From Clostridiales bacterium (GTDB lineage Bacteria; Bacillota; Clostridia; Peptostreptococcales; Anaerovoracaceae), in the NCBI GenBank assembly GCA_009782285.1, contig WRJK01000013.1:1-42718 (forward strand): a DNA stretch of 42,718 nt, read 5' to 3'. Position numbers and translations under genes: made by a program. This document shows, piece after piece, positions 15,951-25,295 of this stretch. Under the pieces are notes generated by a model that made no database searches, had not been told where the DNA came from, and saw only the letters and a list, made by a program, of their open reading frames with translations. Each line of letters starts with the position of its first letter. Within the stretch, counting starts at the first letter, position 1.

Positions 15951-16430
15951 GTGCCAAAGAAAAAAATCACTGAAATTGCAACGGAAGAACTGGATAGTTT
16001 CCTTCAGAGCAATGGCTACGAGTTGTACGGCACCCAGTTTGTCAAAGAGGGCAGGGACTGGTTTTTGCGCATTTTCATAGATTGGGCAGAGGCCTCCGGC
16101 AGTAGGCACATAGGCACCGACGACTGCGAAAAGGTCAGCAGGTTCCTGAGCAGGCGCTTGGACGAGCTGGATCCGATTGAGCAGAACTACTACCTCGAAG
16201 TTTCTTCACCGGGGCTGGACAGGGCGCTGCGAAAAGAAAAAGATTTTGCAAAGTATGCAGGAAAGGAAGTTGAAGTCGGTTTGTACAAAGCTGTTAACGG
16301 CAGGAAGGCGTATTCAGGCACCTTGAAGGGCCTTGAAGACGGCGAGATTGTGATAATCGGCGAAAAGGGGAGCGAAATGAGGTTCCCAAGGGAGCAGGTC
16401 GCAAAGGCCAAGCTCAAAATCGTTCTATGA
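15951..16430 (+). CDS. rimP: Ribosome maturation factor RimP
   Basis: About 159 residues. RimP assists 30S subunit maturation. The two-domain pattern is visible: an N-terminal alpha/beta domain (ELDSFLQSNGYELYGTQFVKEGRDWFLRIFID, CEKVSRFLSRRLDE, YYLEVSSPGLDRAL) and a C-terminal Sm-like domain (GKEVEVGLYKAVNGRKAYSGTLKGLEDGEIVI). YYLEVSSPGLDR is the best-conserved RimP motif. Two GTG codons stand in a row at 15948 and 15951; GGAGG (15940-15944) is three bases from the first and six from the second, so the second is preferred. First gene of the translation operon, 60 bases before nusA. Confidence 0.95.
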   Translation: MPKKKITEIATEELDSFLQSNGYELYGTQFVKEGRDWFLRIFIDWAEASGSRHIGTDDCEKVSRFLSRRLDELDPIEQNYYLEVSSPGLDRALRKEKDFAKYAGKEVEVGLYKAVNGRKAYSGTLKGLEDGEIVIIGEKGSEMRFPREQVAKAKLKIVL

Positions 16431-16490
16431 ATGTGAAGGAGCATCGTTTCAAGCACAATCGAAATAGTAAGGGGAGGGGTCAGCAGTTAA

Positions 16491-17570
16491 ATGAACAGAG
16501 AGTTTATCAGGGCAATTGAAGAACTTGAGAAGGAGAAGGGCATCTCAAAGGACGTCCTTATTGAAGCAATCGAGCTTGCGTTGCTATCGGCATACAAAAA
16601 GAATTACGGTACTTCGCAAAACGTCAGAGTCAATGTGGACAGGGAAGAAGGCGACATAGCCGTTCTTATGCGCAAGGACATAGTGGAAACCGTCCAAGAC
16701 GACTTCGTTGAAATTTCCCTTGATGAAGCAATGGAAATCGACAACAGGTTTGTTGCCGGCGATTTCGTCGAATACCAAGTAACGCCAAGGGATTTCGGGA
16801 GGATTGCAGCGCAGACAGCAAAGCAGGTAGTCGTCCAGAGGATCAGGGAGGCGGAAAGGGGCATGGTGTTCGACGACTATGTAAACAGGCAAGGCGAAAT
16901 CGTGACAGGTGTCGTTCACAGGATCAGCAACGAGACTGTCTTCATAAACATGGGCAAGGCCGAAGGGATACTTGCAACAACGGAACAGGTGCCAGGGGAG
17001 ACGTATACAGTGAACGAAAGGATCAAGGTGTACGTAATGGACGTGAAAAAGACCACAAAAGGACCACAGATTTATCTTTCGCGGTCCCACCCGGGAATCG
17101 TAAAAAAACTATTTGAATTGGAAGTGCCTGAGATTCAGGACGGCAGCGTAGAGATCAAGAGCATTGCAAGGGAGGCAGGCTCTAGGACCAAGATTGCGGT
17201 TTACACGGACGACGACAACATAGACCCTGTCGGTGCCTGCGTAGGCGCGAGGGGAAACAGGGTGCAGAGCATTGTTGACGAGCTGTTTGGCGAGAAAATC
17301 GACATTATAACATGGAGCGAGGACACCGAAACGCTCATCGGCAAAGTGCTGAGCCCGGCAAAGGTTGAAAAAGTAGTCGTATCCGAAGAAGAAAAATCGG
17401 CGGTGGCGATAGTACCAGACTATCAGCTGTCCCTTGCGATAGGCAAAGAGGGGCAGAACGTAAGGCTTGCCGCAAAGCTTTGCGGTTGGAAAATCGACAT
17501 CAAGAGCCATTCGCAGTATTTTCAAGAATATCCGGAAGAAGTCCAGTATCTCGAAGGGGAGGCCGAATGA
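16491..17570 (+). CDS. nusA: Transcription termination/antitermination factor NusA
   Basis: 359 residues with the standard NusA order. The N-terminal RNA-polymerase-binding domain covers about 1-125 (NREFIRAIEELEKEKGISKDVLIEAIELALLSAYKK). The S1 domain covers about 132-200 (EIVTGVVHRISNETVFINMGKAEGIL). Two KH domains follow (PVGACVGARGNRVQSIVDEL and SLAIGKEGQNVRLAAKLCGW). It ends soon after KH2, without the C-terminal acidic repeats of proteobacterial NusA, as usual for Gram-positives. A GGGGAGGGG purine tract lies about 10 bases before ATG 16491. Its stop overlaps the ylxR start (ATGA). Confidence 0.97.
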   Translation: MNREFIRAIEELEKEKGISKDVLIEAIELALLSAYKKNYGTSQNVRVNVDREEGDIAVLMRKDIVETVQDDFVEISLDEAMEIDNRFVAGDFVEYQVTPRDFGRIAAQTAKQVVVQRIREAERGMVFDDYVNRQGEIVTGVVHRISNETVFINMGKAEGILATTEQVPGETYTVNERIKVYVMDVKKTTKGPQIYLSRSHPGIVKKLFELEVPEIQDGSVEIKSIAREAGSRTKIAVYTDDDNIDPVGACVGARGNRVQSIVDELFGEKIDIITWSEDTETLIGKVLSPAKVEKVVVSEEEKSAVAIVPDYQLSLAIGKEGQNVRLAAKLCGWKIDIKSHSQYFQEYPEEVQYLEGEAE

Positions 17571-17845
17571 AAAATGCAAAAACGCCCATGAGAAGGTGCG
17601 TCGGGTGCATGGAGTCAAAACCGAAAAACGAACTTATCAGGATAGCGGGGTACGAAGGCAGGGTGTCGATAGATCCAACAGGCAGGGCAAAAGGACGCGG
17701 CGTCTATTTGTGCCCAAGGGAAGACTGCTTTGCAAAAGCGGCTAAAAGAAGAGCAATTTCAAGAAGCGTTGAAATTGAAATCACAAAGGAGAGAATGGAA
17801 GAACTCGTGGAGGAACTTAAAGAGTATGCGAAAAAAAATCCATAG
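17567..17845 (+). CDS. ylxR: YlxR family RNA-binding protein (RnpM)
   Basis: 92 residues beginning MKNAKTPMRRCVGCMESKPKNELIRIA, with the conserved RxCVGC motif. GRAKGRGVYLCPREDCFAKAAKRRA is the family's second conserved block. YlxR proteins bind RNA; in Bacillus the homologue has been described as a modulator of RNase P. The ATG at 17567 overlaps the nusA stop in an ATGA and has GGGGAGG upstream, so a longer in-frame start at 17480 is rejected. Its end overlaps ylxQ by 20 bases. Confidence 0.93.
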   Translation: MKNAKTPMRRCVGCMESKPKNELIRIAGYEGRVSIDPTGRAKGRGVYLCPREDCFAKAAKRRAISRSVEIEITKERMEELVEELKEYAKKNP

Positions 17846-18158
17846 TTATTTAGGGTTCGCAAAACGGTCGGGCAATTTGGTTTCGGGTTACAACGCGTGC
17901 ATCCGCTCAATGAGCAGGAGAAAAATAAAGCTTCTTGTCCTTGCCGGGGACTTGTCCGAGAATTCGCTCTCGAAAATGACAAAGGAAGCTGAAAAATGGA
18001 AAGTTCCGTATCGCGTATTCAGCTGCATTGATGAAATATCATGGATGACAGGGCAAACGGGGGTAGGGATTTTGGGAATTACTGAAAAAAATTTCTCGAA
18101 CATAATAGCAAAGGAGATTGACGAGTCGCGGTCTTCAGAAGGGGAGGTCTTCCAATGA
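17826..18158 (+). CDS. ylxQ: L7Ae/L30e-family ribosomal-like protein YlxQ
   Basis: 110 residues. [29 protein letters not shown] followed by [24 protein letters not shown] is the L7Ae/L30e RNA-binding fold, and the [16 protein letters not shown] end is typical of YlxQ. Family members bind kink-turn-like RNA; the role of YlxQ is not settled. It starts inside ylxR and its stop overlaps the infB start (ATGA at 18155-18158), so translation of ylxR, ylxQ and infB is probably coupled. Confidence 0.92.
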   Translation: MRKKIHSYLGFAKRSGNLVSGYNACIRSMSRRKIKLLVLAGDLSENSLSKMTKEAEKWKVPYRVFSCIDEISWMTGQTGVGILGITEKNFSNIIAKEIDESRSSEGEVFQ

Positions 18159-21100
18159 CAACAAAAGTGCACGAATTAGCGAAAGAATTGAATCTAACCA
18201 GCAAGGTAGTGCTGGAGAGACTGGCTGCAATGGGTGTTCCGGCAAAAGGCCCAATGAGCGCGGTATCTGATATTAACGCAACAGCAATCAGAAATAGAGT
18301 TACAAGCAAGAAAGCGGATACCGAGACTAAAATTGTCAAGATTGTCCCCAAGAAAACCGAGCAGACAGACGAGCCTCGGGTTGTTGTAAAAGCTACAACG
18401 GTCAAGCAGCCGTTAGGGGCAGAGCAAAAAATACAGAAGAGACAGGAGAAGCCTCCGGAAAGAGCCAATCTGGCAAAACCTCCGGCGGGGAAGCCAATAA
18501 TAACCAAAGAGCTGGACAGCAGGCCCAAACCACCTGTGGGAACGCCTGTAATTTCAGTAGAGATCTCCAGCAGGGCAGTGCCAAGGCCCGATGCCCCAAA
18601 ACCACGGGCCGGGGGCGATGGGCACCAAGAATTTGAAACGGATTTGAGAGATGCTGCTCACGAGAGGGATGTGCCTGTCAAACCAGATAAGGAGATACCC
18701 CCTGCCAAGGCTGACAGAGCCGGAGAAACTGTTGATACGGTCAGTAACGGGAAGCCTCCCGAAGCGGACAAGGGCAGAGACGGGAAGCCTGACAGGCCAG
18801 ACAGGGAAGCAGAGCAAACCAAGGCAGACAGGGACAGCAGGCCCACCGGGGCAGACAGGGACAGCAGGCCGCCAAGGACGGACCGGGACGGCAGGCCCGC
18901 CGGGGCAGACAGGGACAGCAGGCCGCCAAGGACGGACAGGGACGGCAGGCCCACCGGGGCAGACAGGGACAGCAGGCCGCCAGTGAGGACGGACAGGGAC
19001 GGCAAGCCGCCCGTTAGGACGGACAGGGACGGCAAGCCCGTTAGGACGGACAGGGACGGCAGACCGCCAAGGACGGACAGGGACGGCAGGCCCACCGGGG
19101 CAGACAGGGACAGCAGGCCGCCAAGGACGGACAGGGACGGCAGGCCGCCAGTGAGGACGGACAGGGACGGCAGGCCGCCCGTTAGGACGGACAGGGACGG
19201 CAAGCCCGTTAGGACGGACAGGGACGGCAGGCCGCCAAGGACGGACAGGGACGGCAAGCCCGTTAGGACAGACAGGGACGGCAGGCCGCCAAGGACGGAC
19301 AGGGACGGCAAGCCCGTTAGGACGGACAGGGACGGCAAGCCCGTTAGGACGGACAGGGACGGCAAGCCCGTTAGGACGGACAGGCCTAAATACCAAAACG
19401 ACAGGCTGCAAAGACATGATGCAAAGGCAGACAAGCCAGAAACAACAACAGGCGATGCGAAAACGCTGTCCAAGAGAAGCGACAAGCTACAAAAGAGTAC
19501 GAAAGACAGCAAGGATCATGGCAAATACGCCAAAACCGAGCAGGCGAAAAAACCCAAATACGTAGCGAAAGAACGCTCGCTGGAAAAGCAGCCGAAACCG
19601 AAAAAGCAGGTGCGACAGAAACCTGTTGTCGTGGAACCCGAAATCAATATGGCCGACCTGCCGGTCGGCACGAAAATCATCAATGTACCAATAACGGTGG
19701 CGGGTTTTTGCGAGCAAGTTGAAGTTTCAACTTCTGCAGTGATAATGAGCTTGATGAGGCTTGGAATCATGGCGAACATAAATCAGAACATAGACGAGGA
19801 CACAGTCCTTGTCTTGGCCGAGGAACTGGGCATCAGCGTCGTAATTGGGAAAATCGCCGATGACGTCATTGAGGAAGGCATCGAGCTGTTCAAGGACAAA
19901 GAGGAGGATCTGTATCTAAGGCCACCGATCATAACAGTGATGGGGCATGTGGATCACGGAAAGACTTCGCTGCTTGACGCCATTCGAAAAACAAATGTCA
20001 CAGCATCTGAATCAGGAGGGATAACGCAGCACATCGGCGCGTCGGAAGTGACTATCAACGGGCAGAAGATAGTGTTTTTGGACACTCCCGGACACGAAGC
20101 CTTTACAGCGATGAGAGCCAGGGGCGCACATGTGACTGACATTGCCGTGCTTGTCGTGGCGGCAGACGACAGTGTTAAGCCCCAAACTGTAGAGTCGATC
20201 AGCCATGCTAGGGCGGCAGGAGTCCCTATGATCGTCGCTATTAACAAAATAGACAAACCAGCAGCAAACATAGATAAAGTCAAGCAGGATTTGTCTGCCC
20301 ATGGAATCTTGGTAGAGGACTGGGGCGGGAGCACCATCAGTGTCCCTGTCTCCGCAAAATCAGGAGAAGGCATCGTGAACCTGCTTGAGATGATACTGCT
20401 GCAAGCCGAAGTTCTCGAACTAAAAGCGAACCCCGACAGGCTTGCAAGCGGTACAGTGATAGAAGCCCGGCTAGACAAAGCCAAAGGCCCCGTAGCGACG
20501 CTCCTTGTGCTTAACGGTACCTTGCAGAGCGGTATGAGCGTTGTGGCAGGGACATGCGCCGGCAAGATAAGGCTAATGACGAGCTTCAAAGGGGACACCA
20601 TCAAAGAAGCAGGACCTGCGACAGCGGTGGAAATACTCGGGCTTACAGAAGTTCCTGAAGCCGGCGACGAGTTCAACGCCGTAAAGGAAGACAGAACAGC
20701 CAGGGATATCGCTGAGCACAGAAAGATCAAGCTGAGGGAGGAAATATTGGCAAGGAATGCCAGCACCACCCTTGAAAAACTGTTCAGCCAGATACAGGAG
20801 GGGGAAGTCAAAGAGCTTAACCTCATCATCAAGGGGGACGTCCAAGGATCAGTTGGGGCGCTGGAGGCTTCCCTTGAAAAGCTGAGAAATGAAAACGTCA
20901 GAGTGAGGATCATCCATTCAGGCGTCGGCACTGTGACAGAATCCGACGTGATGCTGGCAGGGACCTCTGGGGCTGTTATCATCGGGTTCAACGTACGGCC
21001 CAGCACGGCCGTCTCGTCGATGGCAGACAGGGAGAAAATAGAAATCAGGACCTACAGAGTCATCTACGATGCCATAAACGACGTAGAAGCAGCTATGAAG

Positions 21101-21418
21101 GGCATGCTTGACCCTGTCTTCAAGGAAGTGGTTTTGGGCAGATTGGAGATAAGGAACATATTCAAAGTACCCGGGACAGGCAATGTCGGAGGTGCTTACG
21201 TCACCGACGGAAAGATTGCGAGGAACGCTGAAATCAGGCTTGTAAGAGACGGGATAGTCGTACACGAGGGCAAAATCGCTTCGCTGAGAAGATACAAAGA
21301 CGACGTGAAGGAAGTCATGCAAGGGTTTGAGTGCGGCATAGGGCTGGAAAACTACGGCGACATACACGAATTGGACATTGTTGAATGCTTTATAATGGAG
21401 GAAATCCAGAGAGCGTAA
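18155..21418 (+). CDS. infB: Translation initiation factor IF-2 with expanded repeat linker
   Basis: 1087 residues, longer than Bacillus IF-2 (about 716). IF-2 is the GTPase that places initiator tRNA on the 30S subunit and promotes subunit joining. Order: an N-terminal IF2-N subdomain ([24 protein letters not shown]), a long charged linker to about residue 490 that contains about 20 DRDG/DRDS repeats, a second IF2-N domain (about 500-580), then the G domain. G1 is GHVDHGKT (597-604), followed by DTPGHEAF and NKID (697-700). Domains II to IV follow and the protein ends [14 protein letters not shown]. All catalytic motifs are intact, so the extra length is confined to the linker. Confidence 0.97.
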   Translation: MTTKVHELAKELNLTSKVVLERLAAMGVPAKGPMSAVSDINATAIRNRVTSKKADTETKIVKIVPKKTEQTDEPRVVVKATTVKQPLGAEQKIQKRQEKPPERANLAKPPAGKPIITKELDSRPKPPVGTPVISVEISSRAVPRPDAPKPRAGGDGHQEFETDLRDAAHERDVPVKPDKEIPPAKADRAGETVDTVSNGKPPEADKGRDGKPDRPDREAEQTKADRDSRPTGADRDSRPPRTDRDGRPAGADRDSRPPRTDRDGRPTGADRDSRPPVRTDRDGKPPVRTDRDGKPVRTDRDGRPPRTDRDGRPTGADRDSRPPRTDRDGRPPVRTDRDGRPPVRTDRDGKPVRTDRDGRPPRTDRDGKPVRTDRDGRPPRTDRDGKPVRTDRDGKPVRTDRDGKPVRTDRPKYQNDRLQRHDAKADKPETTTGDAKTLSKRSDKLQKSTKDSKDHGKYAKTEQAKKPKYVAKERSLEKQPKPKKQVRQKPVVVEPEINMADLPVGTKIINVPITVAGFCEQVEVSTSAVIMSLMRLGIMANINQNIDEDTVLVLAEELGISVVIGKIADDVIEEGIELFKDKEEDLYLRPPIITVMGHVDHGKTSLLDAIRKTNVTASESGGITQHIGASEVTINGQKIVFLDTPGHEAFTAMRARGAHVTDIAVLVVAADDSVKPQTVESISHARAAGVPMIVAINKIDKPAANIDKVKQDLSAHGILVEDWGGSTISVPVSAKSGEGIVNLLEMILLQAEVLELKANPDRLASGTVIEARLDKAKGPVATLLVLNGTLQSGMSVVAGTCAGKIRLMTSFKGDTIKEAGPATAVEILGLTEVPEAGDEFNAVKEDRTARDIAEHRKIKLREEILARNASTTLEKLFSQIQEGEVKELNLIIKGDVQGSVGALEASLEKLRNENVRVRIIHSGVGTVTESDVMLAGTSGAVIIGFNVRPSTAVSSMADREKIEIRTYRVIYDAINDVEAAMKGMLDPVFKEVVLGRLEIRNIFKVPGTGNVGGAYVTDGKIARNAEIRLVRDGIVVHEGKIASLRRYKDDVKEVMQGFECGIGLENYGDIHELDIVECFIMEEIQRA
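18826..19386 (+). repeat. Tandem 27-30 bp repeats within infB
   Basis: About 20 imperfect units encode [37 protein letters not shown] and similar nine- or ten-residue peptides. Near the 3' end the units are almost identical (GACAGGGACGGCAAGCCCG repeated at 27-base spacing). The protein region would be disordered and rich in both Asp and Arg/Lys. Unit length is always a multiple of three, so copy number can change without breaking the frame. Confidence 0.92.
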
Positions 21419-21430
21419 AGGGTACCAAAC

Positions 21431-21808
21431 ATGAGGAAAACATACAGGCAAGGCCGTTTGGGCGAAGAGATACGGAAAATAATAAGCGACCTGTTGCTTC
21501 GGGACATAAAAGACCCGCGCCTGTCGGGAATAGTAAGCATATCCGCAGTGGAACTTACTTCAGACGGAAGCTATGCCACGGTTTACGTGAGCAGCTTAGG
21601 CAGCGGCGAAGGCAGAAGCGGCGAGCAGGCTGACATCCTCGCGGCGTTCAGCAGCGCAAAGGGGCTGATAAGAAGGGAGATAGGCAGGCAGGTCAAGCTG
21701 AAGCATATCCCGGAATTGATCTTTAAAACGGACAATTCAATGGAATACGGCCGGCACATAACAAAAATAATTGACAGCCTTGGAATAGAGCACGAAAATC
21801 CCGAATAA
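21431..21808 (+). CDS. rbfA: 30S ribosome-binding factor RbfA
   Basis: 125 residues of the KH-like RbfA fold, which binds the 30S subunit during 16S rRNA maturation. Conserved features: RQGRLGEEIRKIISDLLLRDIKDPRLSGIVSISAVELTSDGSYATVYVS, then IRREIGRQVKLKHIPELIFKTDNSMEYGRHI. The start ATG 21431 lies 12 bases after the infB stop with AAAGGG upstream. Confidence 0.95.
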   Translation: MRKTYRQGRLGEEIRKIISDLLLRDIKDPRLSGIVSISAVELTSDGSYATVYVSSLGSGEGRSGEQADILAAFSSAKGLIRREIGRQVKLKHIPELIFKTDNSMEYGRHITKIIDSLGIEHENPE

Positions 21809-21836
21809 GAAAACTACAGGGGCAAGGGGTTATATT

Positions 21837-22829
21837 ATGAATAAGAACAATACAATGAAAGAAATATGCGAAGCGCTGGCACGGGCGGACACGGTATTGA
21901 TATTCCCCCACATTTCCATGGACGGGGACACTTTAGGCTCGTCGATAGCGCTTTGCAAGGGGTTTAGGGGTTTAGGGAAAACCGCGCATGTGTTGATTGA
22001 AGAAGAAATTCCGGAGTACCTTAAATTTATTGACGACGGGTCATGCACTTTTGACCTTGATGTCATCAGTGAGCCGGATTTGTGCATCTGTGTCGATTGT
22101 GCGCATATTGAGCGTTTCATACACCGCAAAGACAAGTTTTTTGAAGGCAAGGTAACCATGTGCATAGACCATCACAGAACTTCAGAATGCTTTGCGGACT
22201 TCAACCATATCGACCACAGTGCAGCGGCAACCGGAGAAATCGTCTTTAACGTGCTGAACGAGATGGGGGTAGCGATTGACAAAGGCATAGGAGAAGCTAT
22301 TTACGCGGCGATCATAACGGATACAGGAAACTTCCAATATTCAAACACGAGCGTCAATTCCCACCTTATTACGGCAGAGCTCTTTAACTTGGGCATCGAC
22401 CACAGCTACGTGTGCATGATGCTGTATCAAAACGACCGGATCGAGAAGCTTCACATATCCGGCAAAATACTGGGCACGATCAAGATGATGGCACAGGGCA
22501 AGGCTGCGATGGCATACGTAACACGGGACATGCTGGAAAGAGCCGGGGCGCTGATGACGGACACGGAAGGCACTTCGGAAATCCTGCGCAACATTAGCGG
22601 GGTCGAGCTCAGCCTGTTTGCGAAAGAAACGCAGTTTGACGAAACAAAATTCAGCATACGTTCGAAAACCTGGGTCGACGTCTCAGAGATTTCAATGAAA
22701 TACAAAGGCGGGGGGCACAAGAGGGCTGGTGGGTTCACTATAAAAAAACCTGCTTTTGAAGCAATAAAAATGATAGAAGCTGACATCGAAGAATATTTCG
22801 CGAGTCACAGCGGTGAAAATGATAACTGA
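21837..22829 (+). CDS. nrnA: DHH phosphoesterase NrnA (nanoRNase/pAp phosphatase)
   Basis: 330 residues. DHH-family signatures: HISMDGDTLGSSIAL (motif I), LCICVDCAHIERF (motif II), MCIDHHRTSECFADFNHID (DHH motif) and AIITDTGNFQYSNTS. The DHHA1 C-terminal motif GGGHKRAGGFTI follows. NrnA degrades oligoribonucleotides and dephosphorylates pAp in Bacillus. It sits between rbfA and truB, a common place in Clostridia. AAGGGG lies seven bases before ATG 21837. Confidence 0.93.
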   Translation: MNKNNTMKEICEALARADTVLIFPHISMDGDTLGSSIALCKGFRGLGKTAHVLIEEEIPEYLKFIDDGSCTFDLDVISEPDLCICVDCAHIERFIHRKDKFFEGKVTMCIDHHRTSECFADFNHIDHSAAATGEIVFNVLNEMGVAIDKGIGEAIYAAIITDTGNFQYSNTSVNSHLITAELFNLGIDHSYVCMMLYQNDRIEKLHISGKILGTIKMMAQGKAAMAYVTRDMLERAGALMTDTEGTSEILRNISGVELSLFAKETQFDETKFSIRSKTWVDVSEISMKYKGGGHKRAGGFTIKKPAFEAIKMIEADIEEYFASHSGENDN

Positions 22830-23802
22830 AGGCATAATCAATCTAAACAAACCTAAAAACATGACTTCGCACAGCTGCGTACAGGCAATACGAAGCATCA
22901 CCAAAATCAAGCGGGTTGGGCACATAGGAACCCTCGATCCGCAGGCAGAGGGGGTGTTGCCTATTTGCATCGGGGGCGCAGCAAGGGTTTCCGAGTACTT
23001 GGACTTGGATTTCAAGAAGTACAGGTGCGAAATGCAGCTGGGCCTTTCCACGCAGACGCAGGACATCTGGGGGGAGACAACCCGTGACGTCAGGGAGGAA
23101 CTGGCAAAGAAGGCAGAAATTACCCGCGACTGCGTGCATGAAGTGTTCGCTTCGTTTGTTGGCTTGATTGAACAGGCGCCGCCGAAGTATTCCGCTGTCA
23201 AGGTGGCAGGCAAAAGGCTTTACGAGTACGCGAGGGCCGGAGCGCCTGTTGAGATCAAAAAAAGGGAAGTGTTTGTTAAGGAGATATCAATACGGAAAAT
23301 CAACCTAGTGGACTACACGGTTTCATTTGACGTGACGTGCTCCAAAGGTACATACGTCAGGGCGCTTTGCAACGACGCCGGCGAAATCCTAGGGTGCGGA
23401 GGCGCGATGAGCAGCCTGACACGGCTGGCGAGCGGGGTGTTCGCAATAGAGGACGCGGTTTCCCTTGAGGACATCAGGCATTTTGACGAGGAGGGGATAA
23501 ACAGCGTCGTCAAGCCCGTTGACTACCCGCTTGTCCATTTCGGCAGTGTTGTCATACTTAGTGAAGAGGCTGCTGCCCGGTTTGTGAACGGCGGCTATTT
23601 GGCTTTTAGTGAGGCATTTTTTGACGAAGAGCCTGCGTATGCGGTAAAAACACCGCCGATACCAATCCGTGGGGAGTACAAAAGGGCATACAAGGCGTAT
23701 GCGGCGAAAAATAGTGAAATTGTGTTTCTCGGCGTTGCTTTCTGCGATGAAAATCATGAAAAATTCAAGGCAGACAAAGTGTTCTTTAGGGGAAATATTT
23801 GA
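22819..23802 (+). CDS. truB: tRNA pseudouridine(55) synthase TruB
   Basis: 327 residues. The catalytic motif GHIGTLDPQAEGVLP carries the active-site Asp, and GIINLNKPKNMTSHSCV is the family start. Later motifs EQAPPKYSAVKVAGKRLYEYAR and CSKGTYVRALCNDAG are also present. It makes pseudouridine 55 in the T-loop of tRNAs. The ATG at 22819 is chosen; a GTG two codons earlier is possible. It starts within nrnA (11-base overlap) and its stop TGA shares one base with the ribF ATG, a TGATG junction indicating coupled translation. Confidence 0.95.
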   Translation: MITEGIINLNKPKNMTSHSCVQAIRSITKIKRVGHIGTLDPQAEGVLPICIGGAARVSEYLDLDFKKYRCEMQLGLSTQTQDIWGETTRDVREELAKKAEITRDCVHEVFASFVGLIEQAPPKYSAVKVAGKRLYEYARAGAPVEIKKREVFVKEISIRKINLVDYTVSFDVTCSKGTYVRALCNDAGEILGCGGAMSSLTRLASGVFAIEDAVSLEDIRHFDEEGINSVVKPVDYPLVHFGSVVILSEEAAARFVNGGYLAFSEAFFDEEPAYAVKTPPIPIRGEYKRAYKAYAAKNSEIVFLGVAFCDENHEKFKADKVFFRGNI

Positions 23803-24725
23803 TGAACCTGTACAATTCGCTGGAAGAGATAGGCGACATAGAGGGGACTGCCATAGCACTGGGCAATTTCGACGGCGTTCATTTAGGCCATCAGGAACTG
23901 ATCAGGCAGACAGTTAAGGCAGCAACGGGATCGCGTTTAAAGAGCGCGGTTTTTACGTTTTCGAACCACCCCAAAAACGTGCTCATGAACGGGGAGGCAG
24001 TCAAGAACATACTGTACCCAAGCGAGAAAGCTGAGATGATCGAAAGCTTCGGCGTTGATTACATGTTCAACGTCCCCTTTGACGACGGGATGCGACGCAT
24101 GGAAGCGGCTGAGTTCATTGAAAAGGTGCTGCTGGCAAAACTGAAGATGCAGGAAGCCTACTGCGGGTTCAACTTCAAATTCGGGCACAGGTCTTCAGGA
24201 AACGCAGAGACCCTAGCAGCAGAAAGCGCAAAAGGTCGTTTTAGGGCGCATGTGCTCGAACCGGTCGTGGTTGACGGTGAAGTCGTGTGCAGTTCGCGGG
24301 TCAGGGAGTGCATTGAGCAGGGGGACGTGGCTAGGTGCAGGAAACTCATGGGGCGGTGCTATTCGGTTGTCGGAGAAGTAGTAGTAGGCAATAGGCTGGG
24401 AAAGACGATAGGGTTTCCCACGTCGAACCTAGTAGTGGACGATGCCATGGTTTCGCCGGCGAACGGCGTCTACATCACGTATTGCATGCACAACGGCAAG
24501 AGGTACCCCAGCGTGACCAACGTGGGGAACAGACCCACAGTCGGCGAGTCCCGCAAAAACATGGAGACTCACATTTTCGATTTCAACAAAGATCTGTACG
24601 GCAAGGCGATACGTGTGGAATTCCTCGAGAGGATGCGGGACGAAAGGAAGTTCGAAAGCATGGACGCGCTTGCCGGACAGATAAAGAAGGACTGCGTTAT
24701 GGCAAAAGACTATCACGAAAGCTAG
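23802..24725 (+). CDS. ribF: Bifunctional riboflavin kinase/FAD synthetase
   Basis: 307 residues. The N-terminal nucleotidyltransferase domain has IALGNFDGVHLGHQELI, FNFKFGHRSSGN and SSRVRECIEQGD; the C-terminal riboflavin kinase domain has GNRLGKTIGFPTSNL, NGVYITY and THIFDFNKDLYG. It converts riboflavin to FMN and then FAD, cofactor of the flavoproteins at 1140 and 3575. The ATG at 23802 has AGGGGAA seven bases upstream; an overlapping TTG at 23799 is less likely. Last gene of the operon. Its stop codon overlaps that of the convergent bacteriohemerythrin gene in a shared CTAG. Confidence 0.95.
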   Translation: MNLYNSLEEIGDIEGTAIALGNFDGVHLGHQELIRQTVKAATGSRLKSAVFTFSNHPKNVLMNGEAVKNILYPSEKAEMIESFGVDYMFNVPFDDGMRRMEAAEFIEKVLLAKLKMQEAYCGFNFKFGHRSSGNAETLAAESAKGRFRAHVLEPVVVDGEVVCSSRVRECIEQGDVARCRKLMGRCYSVVGEVVVGNRLGKTIGFPTSNLVVDDAMVSPANGVYITYCMHNGKRYPSVTNVGNRPTVGESRKNMETHIFDFNKDLYGKAIRVEFLERMRDERKFESMDALAGQIKKDCVMAKDYHES

Positions 24726-25132
24726 GCAGAGCCGCTTTTGCTCCTAATGTGGTCGCCGATTTTTTTGTCTTCGACGCTTATGTGCTTAATAAGCCAATCC
24801 ACTAGATTCTTGTTGAGACTTGCAGTAAGAGCCACGCTGGGCCCGTTTTGGTCGAATTCCTTTTTGAGCCCTTCGACAGTGGCTGTAAAATTTGCATGAA
24901 TCTGTTTGTGGGCGGCCATACCAGGGTACGCATACTGTGCCTGAATCCTTTCCTCAGCCCCAAAATGCTGCTTCGTGTAACTGATTACAAAGTTCAGAGT
25001 TTTTTCGATGGTAGCGCGCCCCTGCCCTTTGGTGCAGGCTTCCATGAGTTCTTCGATGGCTTTGACAAGTTTTCTGTGTTCTGCGTCGATGGCGGGCACG
25101 CCGACCAGCAGAGAATCTTTCCAGTAAGTCAT
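24722..25132 (-). CDS. Bacteriohemerythrin
   Basis: 136 residues forming the four-helix hemerythrin domain with the full di-iron ligand set: His19, His56, Glu60, His75, His79, His117 and Asp122. It starts MTYWKDSLLVGVPAIDAEHRKLV, as single-domain bacteriohemerythrins do. These bind oxygen reversibly and are thought to serve oxygen sensing, storage or scavenging, which fits an anaerobe that meets oxygen. AAGGAGG precedes the ATG on the minus strand. The gene is convergent with ribF, with no terminator between them. Confidence 0.95.
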   Translation of the reverse strand: MTYWKDSLLVGVPAIDAEHRKLVKAIEELMEACTKGQGRATIEKTLNFVISYTKQHFGAEERIQAQYAYPGMAAHKQIHANFTATVEGLKKEFDQNGPSVALTASLNKNLVDWLIKHISVEDKKIGDHIRSKSGSA

Positions 25133-25222
25133 AGATTTTCCTCCTTATGGCATTTGTTTTGAATTATGTCATTATTTTATCACATCTGCGCCGGTTTTTC
25201 AATTGGCTGATATGCGAATATC

Positions 25223-25251
25223 TTGCGGTTTCGTGGCAGCGATGCTATAAT
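25223..25251 (+). promoter_or_regulatory. Promoter of the AAA_14 ATPase gene
   Basis: TTGCGG (25223-25228), 17 bases, TATAAT (25246-25251), about 45 bases before the TTG start. The sequence GCGGTTTCGTGGCAGC within it recurs downstream of the gene. Confidence 0.6.
25225..25240 (+). repeat. Flanking repeat, left copy
   Basis: GCGGTTTCGTGGCAGC, followed after five bases by TATAATA. It matches 15 of 16 bases with the right copy at 26684-26699; the two copies bracket the AAA_14 ATPase gene. Confidence 0.7.
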
Positions 25252-25295
25252 AATCTCGAAAGTCAGCAATTGAGAAGTATTCGGAGGACGATAGC

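Noticed and set aside
18554-19512. Long minus-strand reading frames of 284-287 codons opposite infB
   Set aside because: They are proline/valine- and leucine/serine-rich repeats produced by the antisense of the infB repeat array; the plus strand carries IF-2.
19954-21006. 350-codon minus-strand frame within infB
   Set aside because: It lies opposite the conserved G domain and domain II of IF-2; its serine/leucine-rich composition is typical of an antisense shadow.
23600-23802. An FMN riboswitch before ribF
   Set aside because: ribF starts inside the end of truB with a TGATG junction; there is no room for an independent leader.
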